NCBI GenBank assembly: GCA_003282835.1
Contig: QBYL01000001.1
Location: 124,001-188,000, forward strand
Direction of reading: 5' to 3'
From: Pelagibacteraceae bacterium AG-325-J13
Lineage (GTDB): Bacteria > Pseudomonadota > Alphaproteobacteria > Pelagibacterales > Pelagibacteraceae
Length of the DNA stretch: 64,000 nt
Positions 28,734 through 37,917 of the stretch are shown in pieces. The notes under the pieces were generated by a model. That model saw only the letters and a list, made by a program, of their open reading frames with translations, did not search any database and had not been told where the DNA came from. How positions within the stretch are numbered: the stretch's first letter is position 1; the number at the start of each line of letters is the position of its first letter. The position numbers were made by a program, and so were the translations under genes.

Positions 28734-29654
28734 TTGAGTCAAATATTAACAAAGCGCAGAAGTACTAAGTTAAGTTTAGCTTTTAACTTGCAATCATTCT
28801 TTAATTTAATGAAGCCAAGAGTGATGTCATTGGTTTTATTTACTTGTATGGTTGGAATGTTAATTGCTCCGAGTCCTGTTTCTTTATTGTCTTCTCTGGT
28901 TTCGTTATTAGCAGTTGCAATGGGATCTGGTGCAGCTGGTGCCTTAAATATGTGGTACGAGTCAGACCTAGATGCATTGATGAGCAGAACGTGTCTTAGA
29001 CCTATACCAACGGGAAAAGTTAAAAAAGATCAAGCTCTGTACTTTGGTTTGGTGTTATCTATTTTATCAACTGGTCTTTTATATTTTTCATCAAATCTAG
29101 TTTCCTCATTCTTATTAGCTCTGACAATCTGCTTTTATTTTTTTATATATACAATTTGGTTAAAGAGAAAAACTCCACAAAATATTGTTATTGGTGGAGC
29201 AGCAGGTGCTTTACCACCAGTTATTGGGTGGACTATAGCGACAGGACAAGTTTCAATTGAACCTATTATATTATTCTTAATAATATTTTTTTGGACACCA
29301 TCACATTTTTGGGCATTAAGCTTGTATAAAACTGGTGATTATAAAAAAGCCAAAATACCAATGTTGCCTTTAATTGTGGGAATACAAAAAACAAAACTTA
29401 ACATATTAGTTTATGCTTTAGCTATGCTGCCAGTGGTTATTGCTCCTTATTTATTTAACTTTGCTACAATAATTTATCTACTGATTTCTTTAATTATGAC
29501 TTCATATTATATTTTATTATGTTTAAATTTATACAAAGAGAATAATTTAAAAATCTCAAATATCATTGCCAGAAAGATATTTATTTATTCGATATTTTAT
29601 TTATTTGTTATATTCTTAACACTTTTGGTAGATAACTTTTTAAAAGGAATATAA
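28734..29654 (+). CDS. ctaB: Protoheme IX farnesyltransferase (heme O synthase)
   Basis: Adds the farnesyl tail to heme b, the first step to heme A for the oxidase. 306 aa, nine or so helices. LMKPRVMSLVLFTCMVGM, GSGAAGALNMWYESDLDALMSRTCLRPIPTG (Asp-rich motif) and GAAGALPPVIGW, WTPSHFWALSLYKTGDYKKAKIPMLP are family hallmarks. Start TTG at 28734 just after the coxA stop. Its stop overlaps the ATG of the 36-aa ORF. Confidence 0.97.
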   Translation: MSQILTKRRSTKLSLAFNLQSFFNLMKPRVMSLVLFTCMVGMLIAPSPVSLLSSLVSLLAVAMGSGAAGALNMWYESDLDALMSRTCLRPIPTGKVKKDQALYFGLVLSILSTGLLYFSSNLVSSFLLALTICFYFFIYTIWLKRKTPQNIVIGGAAGALPPVIGWTIATGQVSIEPIILFLIIFFWTPSHFWALSLYKTGDYKKAKIPMLPLIVGIQKTKLNILVYALAMLPVVIAPYLFNFATIIYLLISLIMTSYYILLCLNLYKENNLKISNIIARKIFIYSIFYLFVIFLTLLVDNFLKGI

Positions 29655-29764
29655 TGAGTAAAAAAAAAAAAAATTTAATTACCGCTTTAATTTTAATTTT
29701 ATTTATGGCCTTATTGTTTGTTTTAACATTTTATAACATTGGTATTTATAACAGGGAAATATAA
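29654..29764 (+). CDS. 36-aa single-helix protein between ctaB and ctaG (missed by the ORF track)
   Basis: Translated by hand: MSKKKKNLITALILILFMALLFVLTFYNIGIYNREI. It has a basic start, one hydrophobic helix (about residues 8-30) and a short tail. Its ATG overlaps the ctaB stop and its stop overlaps the ctaG ATG (both TAATG), so it is locked into the reading series. Short membrane ORFs annotated as oxidase assembly or CoxF-like proteins occupy this position in other alphaproteobacteria. An A14 run follows the second codon and makes the frame fragile to sequencing error or slippage. Function inferred only from place. Confidence 0.75.
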   Translation: MSKKKKNLITALILILFMALLFVLTFYNIGIYNREI

Positions 29765-30315
29765 TGAATATTAATAAAAAAAAACTCACTCCAATTGTAT
29801 TGATATCAATATTTTTCTTGATGCTGGGACTATCATTTGCAGCTGTTCCTTTATATGATTTATTTTGTAGAGTGACAGGGTTTGGTGGAACAACACAAAA
29901 TGCTACAAATAAAGAGATCCCAAAAATTGTTGTAAATCAAGACTATAAGATGCGTTTTGACACTAATATTAATAGTACTCTTGATTGGAAATTTATACCT
30001 GAGATTAAAACATTAAATTTAAAACCAGGCGAAGTACATACCGTTAAATTTTATGTTGAAAATCCTAATAACAAAATTTCATCAGGTTCAGCGTCATTTA
30101 ATGTTTCTCCTGCACCATTTGGAATATATTTAAATAAAATAGGTTGTTTTTGCTTTGAAAAACAGACATTAAAAGCTGGTGAAAAGCGAGAATTCGTTTT
30201 GACTTTTTTCTTGGATCCAAAAGTTGTAGATGATAATAAAACAAAAAATATTGCTGATGTAACACTATCATTTACTTTTTTTTCATCAGATTATTATAAA
30301 AAAGACAAAGCATAA
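29764..30315 (+). CDS. ctaG: Cytochrome c oxidase assembly protein CtaG/Cox11
   Basis: Delivers copper to CuB of subunit I. 183 aa: one N-terminal helix (TPIVLISIFFLMLGLSFAAVPLYDLFCRVTGFGGTTQ) and a periplasmic Ig-like domain with the copper-binding FNKIGCFCF-type motif, here NKIGCFCFEKQTLKAGE. PLYDLFCRVTGFGG is highly conserved. Nine bases before coxC. Confidence 0.97.
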   Translation: MNINKKKLTPIVLISIFFLMLGLSFAAVPLYDLFCRVTGFGGTTQNATNKEIPKIVVNQDYKMRFDTNINSTLDWKFIPEIKTLNLKPGEVHTVKFYVENPNNKISSGSASFNVSPAPFGIYLNKIGCFCFEKQTLKAGEKREFVLTFFLDPKVVDDNKTKNIADVTLSFTFFSSDYYKKDKA

Positions 30316-30323
30316 AAAAACAC

Positions 30324-31115
30324 ATGTCGTCAAAAGATAAAAAACATGGATTTCATTTAGTAGACCCAAGCCCTTGGCCGATATACGTATCATTTGCTAC
30401 TTTGGTTTTAGCGTTTGGCACTGTTTACTATTTTCATACAAAAGCTTTATGGTTGCTCTTAGTTGGTTTTGCGTTAGTTGTTTATGGTGCGTTTATGTGG
30501 TGGAGAGATGTGGTTGAGGAAGCAGAGTTTCAGGGACATCATACACCTGTAGTTCAAATAGGCCACAGATACGGTATGACACTTTTTATAGCTTCTGAGG
30601 TAATGTTTTTTGTAGCATGGTTCTGGGCTTATTTTAATGCAAGTTTATTTCCCACAGAGGCAGTTGGAGCAACTTGGCCTCCGCCTGATATCAAAACATT
30701 CGATCCTTGGGATATTCCTTTAATAAATACTTTAATTCTTCTTTTGTCTGGAACGACAGTGACTTGGGCTCACCATGCTATGTTAGAGAATGACCGAAAA
30801 GCTTTGGTAAATGGTTTAGTTTTAACAGTTTTTTTAGGTTTTATATTTACTTGTTTTCAAGCATATGAGTACCTTCATGCAACTTTTACAATAGATGGAA
30901 ATATTTATGGTTCAACATTTTATATGGCTACAGGTTTCCACGGCTTCCACGTCATTGTAGGTACGATTTTTTTAGCAGTCTGTCTGTTTAGATGCATGAA
31001 AGGTCATTCTAATTCAGAACACCATTTTGGATTTGAAGCAGCTGCATGGTATTGGCACTTTGTTGACGTTGTTTGGTTATTCTTGTTTGCCGCAATTTAC
31101 ATTTGGGGAAGTTAA
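30324..31115 (+). CDS. coxC: Cytochrome c oxidase subunit III
   Basis: 263 aa, seven helices. HGFHLVDPSPWPIYVS at the start, WWRDVVEEAEFQGHHTPVV, GMTLFIASEVMFFVAWFWAYF and the end AAAWYWHFVDVVWLFLFAAIYIWGS are textbook. Binds lipids near the entrance of the D proton path and stabilises subunit I. Directly followed by the SURF1 gene. Confidence 0.98.
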   Translation: MSSKDKKHGFHLVDPSPWPIYVSFATLVLAFGTVYYFHTKALWLLLVGFALVVYGAFMWWRDVVEEAEFQGHHTPVVQIGHRYGMTLFIASEVMFFVAWFWAYFNASLFPTEAVGATWPPPDIKTFDPWDIPLINTLILLLSGTTVTWAHHAMLENDRKALVNGLVLTVFLGFIFTCFQAYEYLHATFTIDGNIYGSTFYMATGFHGFHVIVGTIFLAVCLFRCMKGHSNSEHHFGFEAAAWYWHFVDVVWLFLFAAIYIWGS

Positions 31116-31122
31116 AATTAAG

Positions 31123-31776
31123 TTGAAAAAATTAATTTTATTTAAAATTTTTGTTTTTTTATTTATAACTTTATTTTGCGCATTAGGCACATGGCAATTA
31201 TATCGACTACAATGGAAACAAGATTTAATCAATCAAATTGCCAAAGGTCTTGAGTCAACACCTATAAAGTATTCTGCAAGTATTAAAAAAAATTATCAAA
31301 GAGTAAAGTTAACCGGCAAATATACATTTGATAAACAAATATACCTTTATAGTCTTAATGAAAGAGGAGTCCCAGGTTATGACGTTGTAACTCCCTTCAT
31401 AACAACAAATAACGAAAATGTACTTATTAACAGAGGATGGATTAAAAAAGAGAAAAGGAATAATCTATCTGATGTCTCTGTCTATAATAATATTATTGGA
31501 ATGCTAAGATTACCCAACAAGAAAAACTTATTTACTCCAGAAAATGATTTAAAAGAAAATATTTGGTTTTATCTTAATTTAAAAGAAATAGAAAAAATTT
31601 CAGGGAAAAAATTTAGTAATTACATTGTTTATCTGGAAGATAGTAATATAAGTGTTCCAAAACCGAGGAAAATTACTATAGATCTGCCAAACAATCACCT
31701 AAAATACGCTATAACATGGTATTCAATATCAATATCAATTTTATTTTATTATTTGTATTTTAGAAGAAAAACATGA
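31123..31776 (+). CDS. SURF1-family oxidase assembly protein
   Basis: Two-helix membrane protein that helps insert heme a. N-terminal helix ILFKIFVFLFITLFCALGTWQLYRLQWKQDLI and C-terminal helix AITWYSISISILFYYLYFRRK flank a periplasmic domain with RVKLTGKY, GYDVVTPFITTNNENVLINRGWI. The track's start at 31027 lies deep in coxC; I place the start at TTG 31123 (217 aa), just past the coxC stop and just before the helix. It overlaps thrC by 4 bases. Confidence 0.9.
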   Translation: MKKLILFKIFVFLFITLFCALGTWQLYRLQWKQDLINQIAKGLESTPIKYSASIKKNYQRVKLTGKYTFDKQIYLYSLNERGVPGYDVVTPFITTNNENVLINRGWIKKEKRNNLSDVSVYNNIIGMLRLPNKKNLFTPENDLKENIWFYLNLKEIEKISGKKFSNYIVYLEDSNISVPKPRKITIDLPNNHLKYAITWYSISISILFYYLYFRRKT

Positions 31777-33149
31777 ACTATTTTAGCACCAGAGATAAAT
31801 CACTAAAATTGAATTTTAAAGACATTTTTCTGAGAGGACTAGCTCCCGGTGGGGGTCTGTTTTTGCCAGATGAAATAAAGAAATATAAAAGTGAAGATTT
31901 AAAAAGTTTGAGTAAATTAAATTATACAGATCTTGCAACTGAAATAATTCATAATTTTTGCAAAGATGAAATAGATAGATCTGATCTTAATTTATTAATA
32001 AAAAAATCATACGAAAATTTTAAGGACTCGGAGGTCGTTAGACTTAAAGAGATAGGTAGTGTCAACCTTCTGGAACTTTACCACGGTCCTACTTTAGCAT
32101 TTAAAGACATTGCAATGCAGATTATTGGAAATATGTATGATAAACTTAAGGTAACTCAAGCTAAGACTGTTAATATTGTTGTTGCCACATCAGGGGATAC
32201 TGGTTCAGCAGCAATTGCTGCTTTGAGTGATAGAAAAAATATAAATCTTTTTGTGTTACATCCACACAATAAAATTTCAAAAATTCAAAGAAAAATAATG
32301 ACAACTATCGGAGGCAATAATATTTACAACATAGCAATAAAAGGTTCATTTGATGATTGTCAAAAAATTGTGAAAGAACTTTTCAACGAAGATGATTTTA
32401 GATCTAAAATAAATATGTCCGGTGTAAATTCTATTAATTGGGCAAGAATTATTTGTCAAATAGTTTATTATTTTTACTCATACTTTAAATTGCAAAAAAA
32501 TAATGTGAACTTCTCTGTACCTACTGGAAACTTTGGAGATATCTATGCTGGATATGTTGCTAAAAAAATGGGTTTACCAATAAATAAATTAATAGTTGCT
32601 ACTAACGAAAATGACATATTACAACGTGTAATTAATACAGGCGAGTATAAACCAGATGTAGTAAAACCATCTATTACGCCAAGTATGGATATTCAGGTAG
32701 CAAGCAACTTTGAAAGATTGCTTTTTTATATTATGGATGAAAACGATAACAGTGTTATTTCTTTGATGAATGACCTTTCCTCAAAAGGGTCATTTAATTT
32801 GAAGAAAGATAAAGTAGCAAAAATAAAGAAAGATTTCGAAGGCGTTAAAATTACTGATAAAGAAACGCATAATATCATTTATAAAGTTTACAAAGATCAT
32901 AAATTTATAATTGACCCTCACACTGCGACTGGTTTTGGAGCAGCAAATAAATTAAAAAATTTGAATAACATTATCGTTATAGGTACTGCACATCCATTTA
33001 AATTTAATGATACTATTAAAAAAGTGATTGGAAAAAATTTAGAGACACCAAGTCATTTAAAAATTTTCATGGATAAAGAGGAAAAATTTGATATTATTAA
33101 TAATTCAAAATCAGAAGTTAAAGATTATATTTTAAATAAAACACAATGA
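31773..33149 (+). CDS. thrC: Threonine synthase
   Basis: PLP enzyme, O-phosphohomoserine to threonine. 458 aa. MNYFSTRDKSLKLNFKDIFLRGLAPGGGLFLP opens the family's N domain; ELYHGPTLAFKDIAMQ holds the PLP lysine; VVATSGDTGSAAIAAL the phosphate loop; NINWARI-type segment VNSINWARIICQ is present. thrB lies nearby on the other strand. Overlaps SURF1 and the peroxiredoxin by 4 bases each. Confidence 0.96.
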   Translation: MNYFSTRDKSLKLNFKDIFLRGLAPGGGLFLPDEIKKYKSEDLKSLSKLNYTDLATEIIHNFCKDEIDRSDLNLLIKKSYENFKDSEVVRLKEIGSVNLLELYHGPTLAFKDIAMQIIGNMYDKLKVTQAKTVNIVVATSGDTGSAAIAALSDRKNINLFVLHPHNKISKIQRKIMTTIGGNNIYNIAIKGSFDDCQKIVKELFNEDDFRSKINMSGVNSINWARIICQIVYYFYSYFKLQKNNVNFSVPTGNFGDIYAGYVAKKMGLPINKLIVATNENDILQRVINTGEYKPDVVKPSITPSMDIQVASNFERLLFYIMDENDNSVISLMNDLSSKGSFNLKKDKVAKIKKDFEGVKITDKETHNIIYKVYKDHKFIIDPHTATGFGAANKLKNLNNIIVIGTAHPFKFNDTIKKVIGKNLETPSHLKIFMDKEEKFDIINNSKSEVKDYILNKTQ

Positions 33150-33631
33150 AATTAAAAGCTGGAGACAATATACCAAATTCAGAGTTATTTTATTTAGATC
33201 AAGAAAACAATGTTAAAAAAATTAATGTTTTAGATTTATGTAAAAATAAGATAATTATTTTAGGTATGCCTGGAGCATTTACCAAAACATGTTCAGCTCT
33301 TCATTTGCCAAGTTATATAAAAAATTACGAAATGATTTTAAAAAAAGGAATTTCAAAGATTGTATGTATTGCAGTAAATGACCCTAATGTAATGAAAGCT
33401 TGGGGAGAAAATCAAAATACTGGATCTAAAATTTTTATGGTCGGAGATCCTTTTTGTAAATTTACAAAAGCTATTGGCGCTGAAGTTGATAAATCTGAAA
33501 AGGGACTTGGTGTTAGATCTAATCGATATACCATGCTAGTAGAAAATGGAAAAGTAAAAAAAATAAATGTGGAAAAAGAAACAGCTACTTGTGAACTTAC
33601 TTCCGCTGAAATTTTTTTAAATGCTATTTAG
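33146..33631 (+). CDS. Peroxiredoxin, Prx5 type
   Basis: 161 aa thiol peroxidase. GMPGAFTKTCSALHLPSY contains the peroxidatic Cys 49 in the PGAFTxTCS context of the Prx5/AhpE-like group; CIAVNDPNVMKAW and RSNRYTMLVENGKVK follow as in the family. Reduces H2O2 or organic peroxides, probably with glutaredoxin or thioredoxin. Its 3' end overlaps convergent rnhA by 8 bases. Confidence 0.93.
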   Translation: MKLKAGDNIPNSELFYLDQENNVKKINVLDLCKNKIIILGMPGAFTKTCSALHLPSYIKNYEMILKKGISKIVCIAVNDPNVMKAWGENQNTGSKIFMVGDPFCKFTKAIGAEVDKSEKGLGVRSNRYTMLVENGKVKKINVEKETATCELTSAEIFLNAI

Positions 33632-34049
33632 TTTCTGCAACTGCTAACTTATCAACTAAATTATTGTATTTATTTCCTGCATGAGCTTTAACCCATTTCC
33701 AATTTATTTTATGTGCTTTACACAAATTGTCTAATTTAATCCAAAGGTCTTTATTTTTAACGGGTTTCCTTTTAGAACTTTTCCAGTTATTTAATTTCCA
33801 TTTGTTGATCCAATCAGTAATACCATCTCTAACATATCTAGAGTCTGTATAAATTGTTATTTCAGTTTTTTTCTTAATTTTTTTAAGTGCCATAATTGGA
33901 GCTGTTAATTCCATTCTATTATTAGTCGTATTTTTTTCACTTCCTGAGATATTTAGTTCTTTTAAATCACTGTATAAAATAATTGCAGCCCATCCCCCTT
34001 TTCCTGGATTTCCTGAACAGGCACCATCAGTGTAAATTTTTAATTTCAT
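33624..34049 (-). CDS. rnhA: Ribonuclease HI
   Basis: Degrades RNA in RNA-DNA hybrids. 141 aa. Catalytic residues in KIYTDGACSGNPGKGGWA (Asp), TNNRMELTAPIMAL (Glu) and ITIYTDSRYVRDGI (Asp), then WVKAHAGNKYNNLVDKLA (His/Asp). Last gene of a long minus-strand run; overlaps thrB by one base. Confidence 0.97.
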   Translation of the reverse strand: MKLKIYTDGACSGNPGKGGWAAIILYSDLKELNISGSEKNTTNNRMELTAPIMALKKIKKKTEITIYTDSRYVRDGITDWINKWKLNNWKSSKRKPVKNKDLWIKLDNLCKAHKINWKWVKAHAGNKYNNLVDKLAVAETK

Positions 34050-35017
34050 TAAAAAAAATAATCTCCATAGTCTTTTGTATTTTTGTGAAATTCTAATCTT
34101 TTTAAGTATTCTACAGGATCTTTAGTTTTAACAATAGCTCCTTCAACTGTATTTAGGGCATCAAATACTCTTGTTAATAAAAATCTTATAGCAGCTCCTT
34201 GAGACAAAACTTTAATACTATTCTTTTCTTCGTTTGTCAGTTTTCTTATTGAAGTATATCCATCAATAAAATTTTTTGCTTTAGTTACATTAAAACTTAA
34301 ATTATCTTTTAATCCATCAAAACAAAGAGCATTAAAGCAAATTGCTATTTCAAAAGCAAAAAAATCTTCACAGGAAAAATAAAAATCAATTATACCACTA
34401 AATTTATCCTTAATAAAAAAAATATTATCGTGAAATAAGTCAGCGTGAATTATACCTCTAGGTAAATTTTCTGGCCAATTATTTTCAATATCTTTGAGAT
34501 TTTCCTCTATTAATTTTGGGAGATCTTGATGAATTTTTGAGCACTTCTCTTTCACAGAGCTAAATAAGTTTCTCCAAGAATTTACTGAGAGATTATTCTT
34601 CCTTTTAAATTTAAAATTTTTTGTTATTTCATGCATTTTTGCAACTTCAATTCCAATTGATTTACAATTAGCAGGCGATAAGTCTTGCTTAGCTTTACCC
34701 TCAAGAAACGTAACAATCATTAATTTTTTTCCATCAAAATCCGTTATAGTTTTGTTTTGTTTATTAATTAATGGCACAGGACATTTAAAGTTTTCTTTAT
34801 TTAGCGCTGTCATTAGATTAGAAAAAAAAGGAAGATCTTCGGACTTCACTCTTTTTTCATATATTGTGAGTATGAATTTTTTCTTTTCAACTGATAAAAA
34901 ATAATTTGTATTCTCTATTCCTTCTTCAATACCTCTAAATGAATTCAATTTCCCTAAATTGTAATGTGATAAAATCTGTTCAATCTTATTTTGATTAAAC
35001 TTTGTATAGACAGCCAT
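34049..35017 (-). CDS. thrB: Homoserine kinase, APH-fold (ThrB type II)
   Basis: Phosphorylates homoserine, giving the substrate of ThrC. 322 aa. Phosphotransferase fold: FRGIEEGIENTNYFLS at the start, GIIHADLFHDNIFFIKDKFSGIIDF is the catalytic loop (HADLFxDN) and metal site. This is the kinase type found in many alphaproteobacteria, not the GHMP type of E. coli. Sits between ispH and rnhA with one-base overlaps. Confidence 0.93.
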   Translation of the reverse strand: MAVYTKFNQNKIEQILSHYNLGKLNSFRGIEEGIENTNYFLSVEKKKFILTIYEKRVKSEDLPFFSNLMTALNKENFKCPVPLINKQNKTITDFDGKKLMIVTFLEGKAKQDLSPANCKSIGIEVAKMHEITKNFKFKRKNNLSVNSWRNLFSSVKEKCSKIHQDLPKLIEENLKDIENNWPENLPRGIIHADLFHDNIFFIKDKFSGIIDFYFSCEDFFAFEIAICFNALCFDGLKDNLSFNVTKAKNFIDGYTSIRKLTNEEKNSIKVLSQGAAIRFLLTRVFDALNTVEGAIVKTKDPVEYLKRLEFHKNTKDYGDYFF

Positions 35018-35961
35018 TAGTTTAATTCTTTTGGTAGTTTAAAAACAACTTTTTCTTCAGCTACTACTATTTCTTCTATTGATACCTCTCGACCTTTTTT
35101 AATATTATTAAGAAGCGCTTGAACTAATTTTTCTGGCGCTGATGCACCTGATGAAATTCCAATAGTATTTGATTTCTCAATTTCATCATAGGGTATTTCT
35201 TTTTCAGAATGCATTAATTGAGAATTAGTACACCCAGCTTTTTTAGCTACCTCAACTAATCTTACTGAATTAGAAGAGTTTCGACTTCCAACGATAAAAA
35301 ACAAATCACATTTCGCTGCTATTTTTTTAACTGCGGATTGCCTGTTTGTCGTTGCATAACATATATCCTCTTTAATCGGTCCTTTAATAGCTGGAAATTT
35401 TCTTTTTAAATGTCCAATTATTTCTGCGGTATCATCAACAGATAAAGTAGTTTGAGTTATATATGCGAGAGGTCTTTTAAAATCTTCAACTTTTAATTTT
35501 TCAACATCGCTTTTAGTTTCGATTAATCTTATTGAACCTTTTGGCAATTGACCCATCGTTCCAACTACTTCAGGATGATTTTTGTGTCCTATCAATATTA
35601 TTTCATATCCTTTTTTATGTAATTGTTCTGACTCTCTATGAACTTTAGATACAAGTGGGCAAGTTGCGTCAACATATGATAAGTTTTTAAATTTCGCCTC
35701 TTCAGGAACCGACTTAGGAACACCGTGGGCTGAAAAAATAATAGGTCTACTATTATCTTTTACATCTGATATTTCATCGACAAAAATAGCACCTTTTTTT
35801 TTCAATTCATCTACAACTTGTTTATTGTGCACAATTTCATGCCTCACATACACTGGCGAACCATATTTGTTAATTGATTTTTCTACTATTTCTATAGCTC
35901 TTTTTACTCCAGCACAAAATCCTCTTGGAGAAGCTAAATATATTTTAAGTTCTTTTTTCAT
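35017..35961 (-). CDS. ispH: 4-hydroxy-3-methylbut-2-enyl diphosphate reductase
   Basis: Last step of the MEP isoprenoid pathway, making IPP and DMAPP. 314 aa. Three conserved Cys for the Fe-S cluster in SPRGFCAGVKRAIEIVE, VDATCPLVSKVH and DLFFIVGSRNSSNSVRL/ICYATTNRQSAVK. It supplies precursors for the carotenoid genes immediately upstream; overlaps blh by 17 bases. The pathway kinase ispE is also in this window. Confidence 0.97.
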   Translation of the reverse strand: MKKELKIYLASPRGFCAGVKRAIEIVEKSINKYGSPVYVRHEIVHNKQVVDELKKKGAIFVDEISDVKDNSRPIIFSAHGVPKSVPEEAKFKNLSYVDATCPLVSKVHRESEQLHKKGYEIILIGHKNHPEVVGTMGQLPKGSIRLIETKSDVEKLKVEDFKRPLAYITQTTLSVDDTAEIIGHLKRKFPAIKGPIKEDICYATTNRQSAVKKIAAKCDLFFIVGSRNSSNSVRLVEVAKKAGCTNSQLMHSEKEIPYDEIEKSNTIGISSGASAPEKLVQALLNNIKKGREVSIEEIVVAEEKVVFKLPKELN

Positions 35962-36853
35962 TTTTTTCTATTAAGTACTCAAGCAATATATGCGGAAAAG
36001 TCAAAGACGCCAAACCAATAAAAATCACCTTATATATAGCTTCATCCAGCTTATAAAAATTATTTAAAAAATATATTGCTAACAAAAATATTAATCCTGT
36101 AACAAAAGTTAAAGGAATAGCTTTTTTTATAAATTTGTTTATTCCAGTTTTAAATGAATTATCTAATTCAAAAATAAGTGAAATAGAGTGCCTTATGGAA
36201 TGAAGAAAACAAAAATAAATGGTAAAAGCTAAAATAGGTGTTAAAAATAAATTTAAAAGGATTAGTGATAAAAAATCCATTATCATAATTCCTTTCGTAT
36301 CCACATCTTTTTTGTGCGAAATATATAAAGATGATATTAAACTTAAACATAGTAGTAATATTAAAACTTGATTACTAAAAATTTTTGATTCAAAAACATT
36401 AAAATTTAAGATTTTAAATATTTCATTCGTCGCTTCTGGCTGTAATAATAACGGAGCTATTATCACAGATGATCCCTTTAAAAAAAATAAACACTCGGCT
36501 AATAAAGACTTCTGCTTAAAAGGAAATACTGTATCTTCTTTACCGAAATGATAAGCAGCAACTACTAAAAAAAGAAATAAAATAAGATTAGGTAATATCA
36601 TCCAGAAAATTATTATTAAAACTGAAACTAAAATATATGTAAAATAAAAAGAAAAAATTGATTTATACCCAAAAAGTTTAAGAAGTTTTTTTCCTTTGAT
36701 ATTATCTAATGCACCATGAGAAATTCCAAGTATCAATATTAAGAATAAGCAAAAAACCACTGGTTCAAAATTTAGCATGATATATAACGGGCTTATCAAA
36801 ATACAAAAATTAAAAAATATTACTGAGTGTTTAAAATTTATACGTTTCATCAA
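35945..36853 (-). CDS. blh: Beta-carotene 15,15'-dioxygenase, Brp/Blh family
   Basis: Cleaves beta-carotene into two retinal molecules. 302 aa, about eight hydrophobic helices. GISHGALDNIKGKKLLKLFGY near the N-terminus, AAYHFGKEDT and FCFLHSIRHSISLI supply the conserved histidines for iron. Direct coupling to crtY (4-base overlap) indicates the purpose is retinal, the chromophore of proteorhodopsin. No rhodopsin gene lies in the window; in SAR11 it is usually elsewhere. Confidence 0.9.
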   Translation of the reverse strand: MMKRINFKHSVIFFNFCILISPLYIMLNFEPVVFCLFLILILGISHGALDNIKGKKLLKLFGYKSIFSFYFTYILVSVLIIIFWMILPNLILFLFLVVAAYHFGKEDTVFPFKQKSLLAECLFFLKGSSVIIAPLLLQPEATNEIFKILNFNVFESKIFSNQVLILLLCLSLISSLYISHKKDVDTKGIMIMDFLSLILLNLFLTPILAFTIYFCFLHSIRHSISLIFELDNSFKTGINKFIKKAIPLTFVTGLIFLLAIYFLNNFYKLDEAIYKVIFIGLASLTFPHILLEYLIEKNEKRT

Positions 36854-37917
36854 TTGAATAGTGCTTTAATAAAAATTAATTTAGGGATTTTACTTATAAT
36901 ATTAATATCTTCAAAAATATTACTTTTATTTGATAAAAATTTAATAATAGTATTTGAAGGAGCTTCAAACATGTCGAAAAATATTTTTGGCATTTTTTCT
37001 GGATGATTTTCTAAAACCTTTAAAAAAATTTTATCTAAATAATGGTATTTTTTTCCAAGATTAAACATTTTTATTTTTTCAATTTTATCAATATTTTTTA
37101 CGATATATCTACTATGTTCTTGTATATTTAAAAAAGTATATCCAGTGCTTAATCTAGTCATTCCTCCAGCGGAGCCAATATGTATTGTTTTATTATTATT
37201 TAAAAATGAGGGATAAAATAGTGGTATTGATCCTTTTTCGGAAAAATTTATTTTATAATTTTTTATTCCTAAGGTATTTTTTATATAATCTTGTAGCTGT
37301 CGATCATAATCCATAATTTCTTGATCTTCTAAATTCGACAACCAAGTAGTTTCAATTAAAGCTCTATTTTTACTAAAAGGTAGAGTATAAAAAAAGTGTA
37401 CGTATTTTTTTTGTTCGCAATTAAAGTCCATTAAATTTAAAATTTTATCGTCAAAAATATCTTTTGTAGTTTCAATTTCGACACCCTGAAAGTGTTGCCA
37501 CAATTCAGATTGATTTCTCTCCTTTGTTGTTACACTGGTGAAGATTAATGAATTTTCTGAATTAATCTCTCTCAAATTTTTAAAAAAGCTAATATTAGAA
37601 TTTTTTGTAAGTTTAGAATTAATTTTTTTATAAAATTTACCGCTGTCTATACTTTGATACGGAAATTTTTCACTACTATGTTCTCGATAATTTTCTAGAG
37701 TATTTACTGTAAAATTATTCCAACTTTTAATTACACAATCTTCAAAATTATGATCAAAAACTTTCCAAAAAGACCAAGTTTTATCTCTTTTATATTCCTC
37801 GCGTTGCTCAATTATAGCTAACGTTTTATTCTCTAATTTTTTATTAATTTCAAGTTCATAAGCTAATGACAAACCAGCACATCCACCCCCAATGATAATG
37901 AAGTCAAATTCTCTCAT
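36850..37917 (-). CDS. crtY: Lycopene beta-cyclase, CrtY type
   Basis: Cyclises lycopene to beta-carotene. 355 aa. FAD-binding DFIIIGGGCAGLSLAYEL, then RDKTWSFW, FTSVTTKERNQSELWQHFQG, and GSAGGMTRLSTGYTFLNIQEHS, all matching the flavoprotein CrtY family. Overlaps crtB by 14 bases. Confidence 0.93.
   Translation of the reverse strand: MREFDFIIIGGGCAGLSLAYELEINKKLENKTLAIIEQREEYKRDKTWSFWKVFDHNFEDCVIKSWNNFTVNTLENYREHSSEKFPYQSIDSGKFYKKINSKLTKNSNISFFKNLREINSENSLIFTSVTTKERNQSELWQHFQGVEIETTKDIFDDKILNLMDFNCEQKKYVHFFYTLPFSKNRALIETTWLSNLEDQEIMDYDRQLQDYIKNTLGIKNYKINFSEKGSIPLFYPSFLNNNKTIHIGSAGGMTRLSTGYTFLNIQEHSRYIVKNIDKIEKIKMFNLGKKYHYLDKIFLKVLENHPEKMPKIFFDMFEAPSNTIIKFLSNKSNIFEDINIISKIPKLIFIKALFN

Noticed and set aside
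31027-31122. SURF1 start at 31027 inside coxC
   Set aside because: The extra N-terminus is out-of-frame coxC sequence; TTG 31123 after the coxC stop fits the family start.
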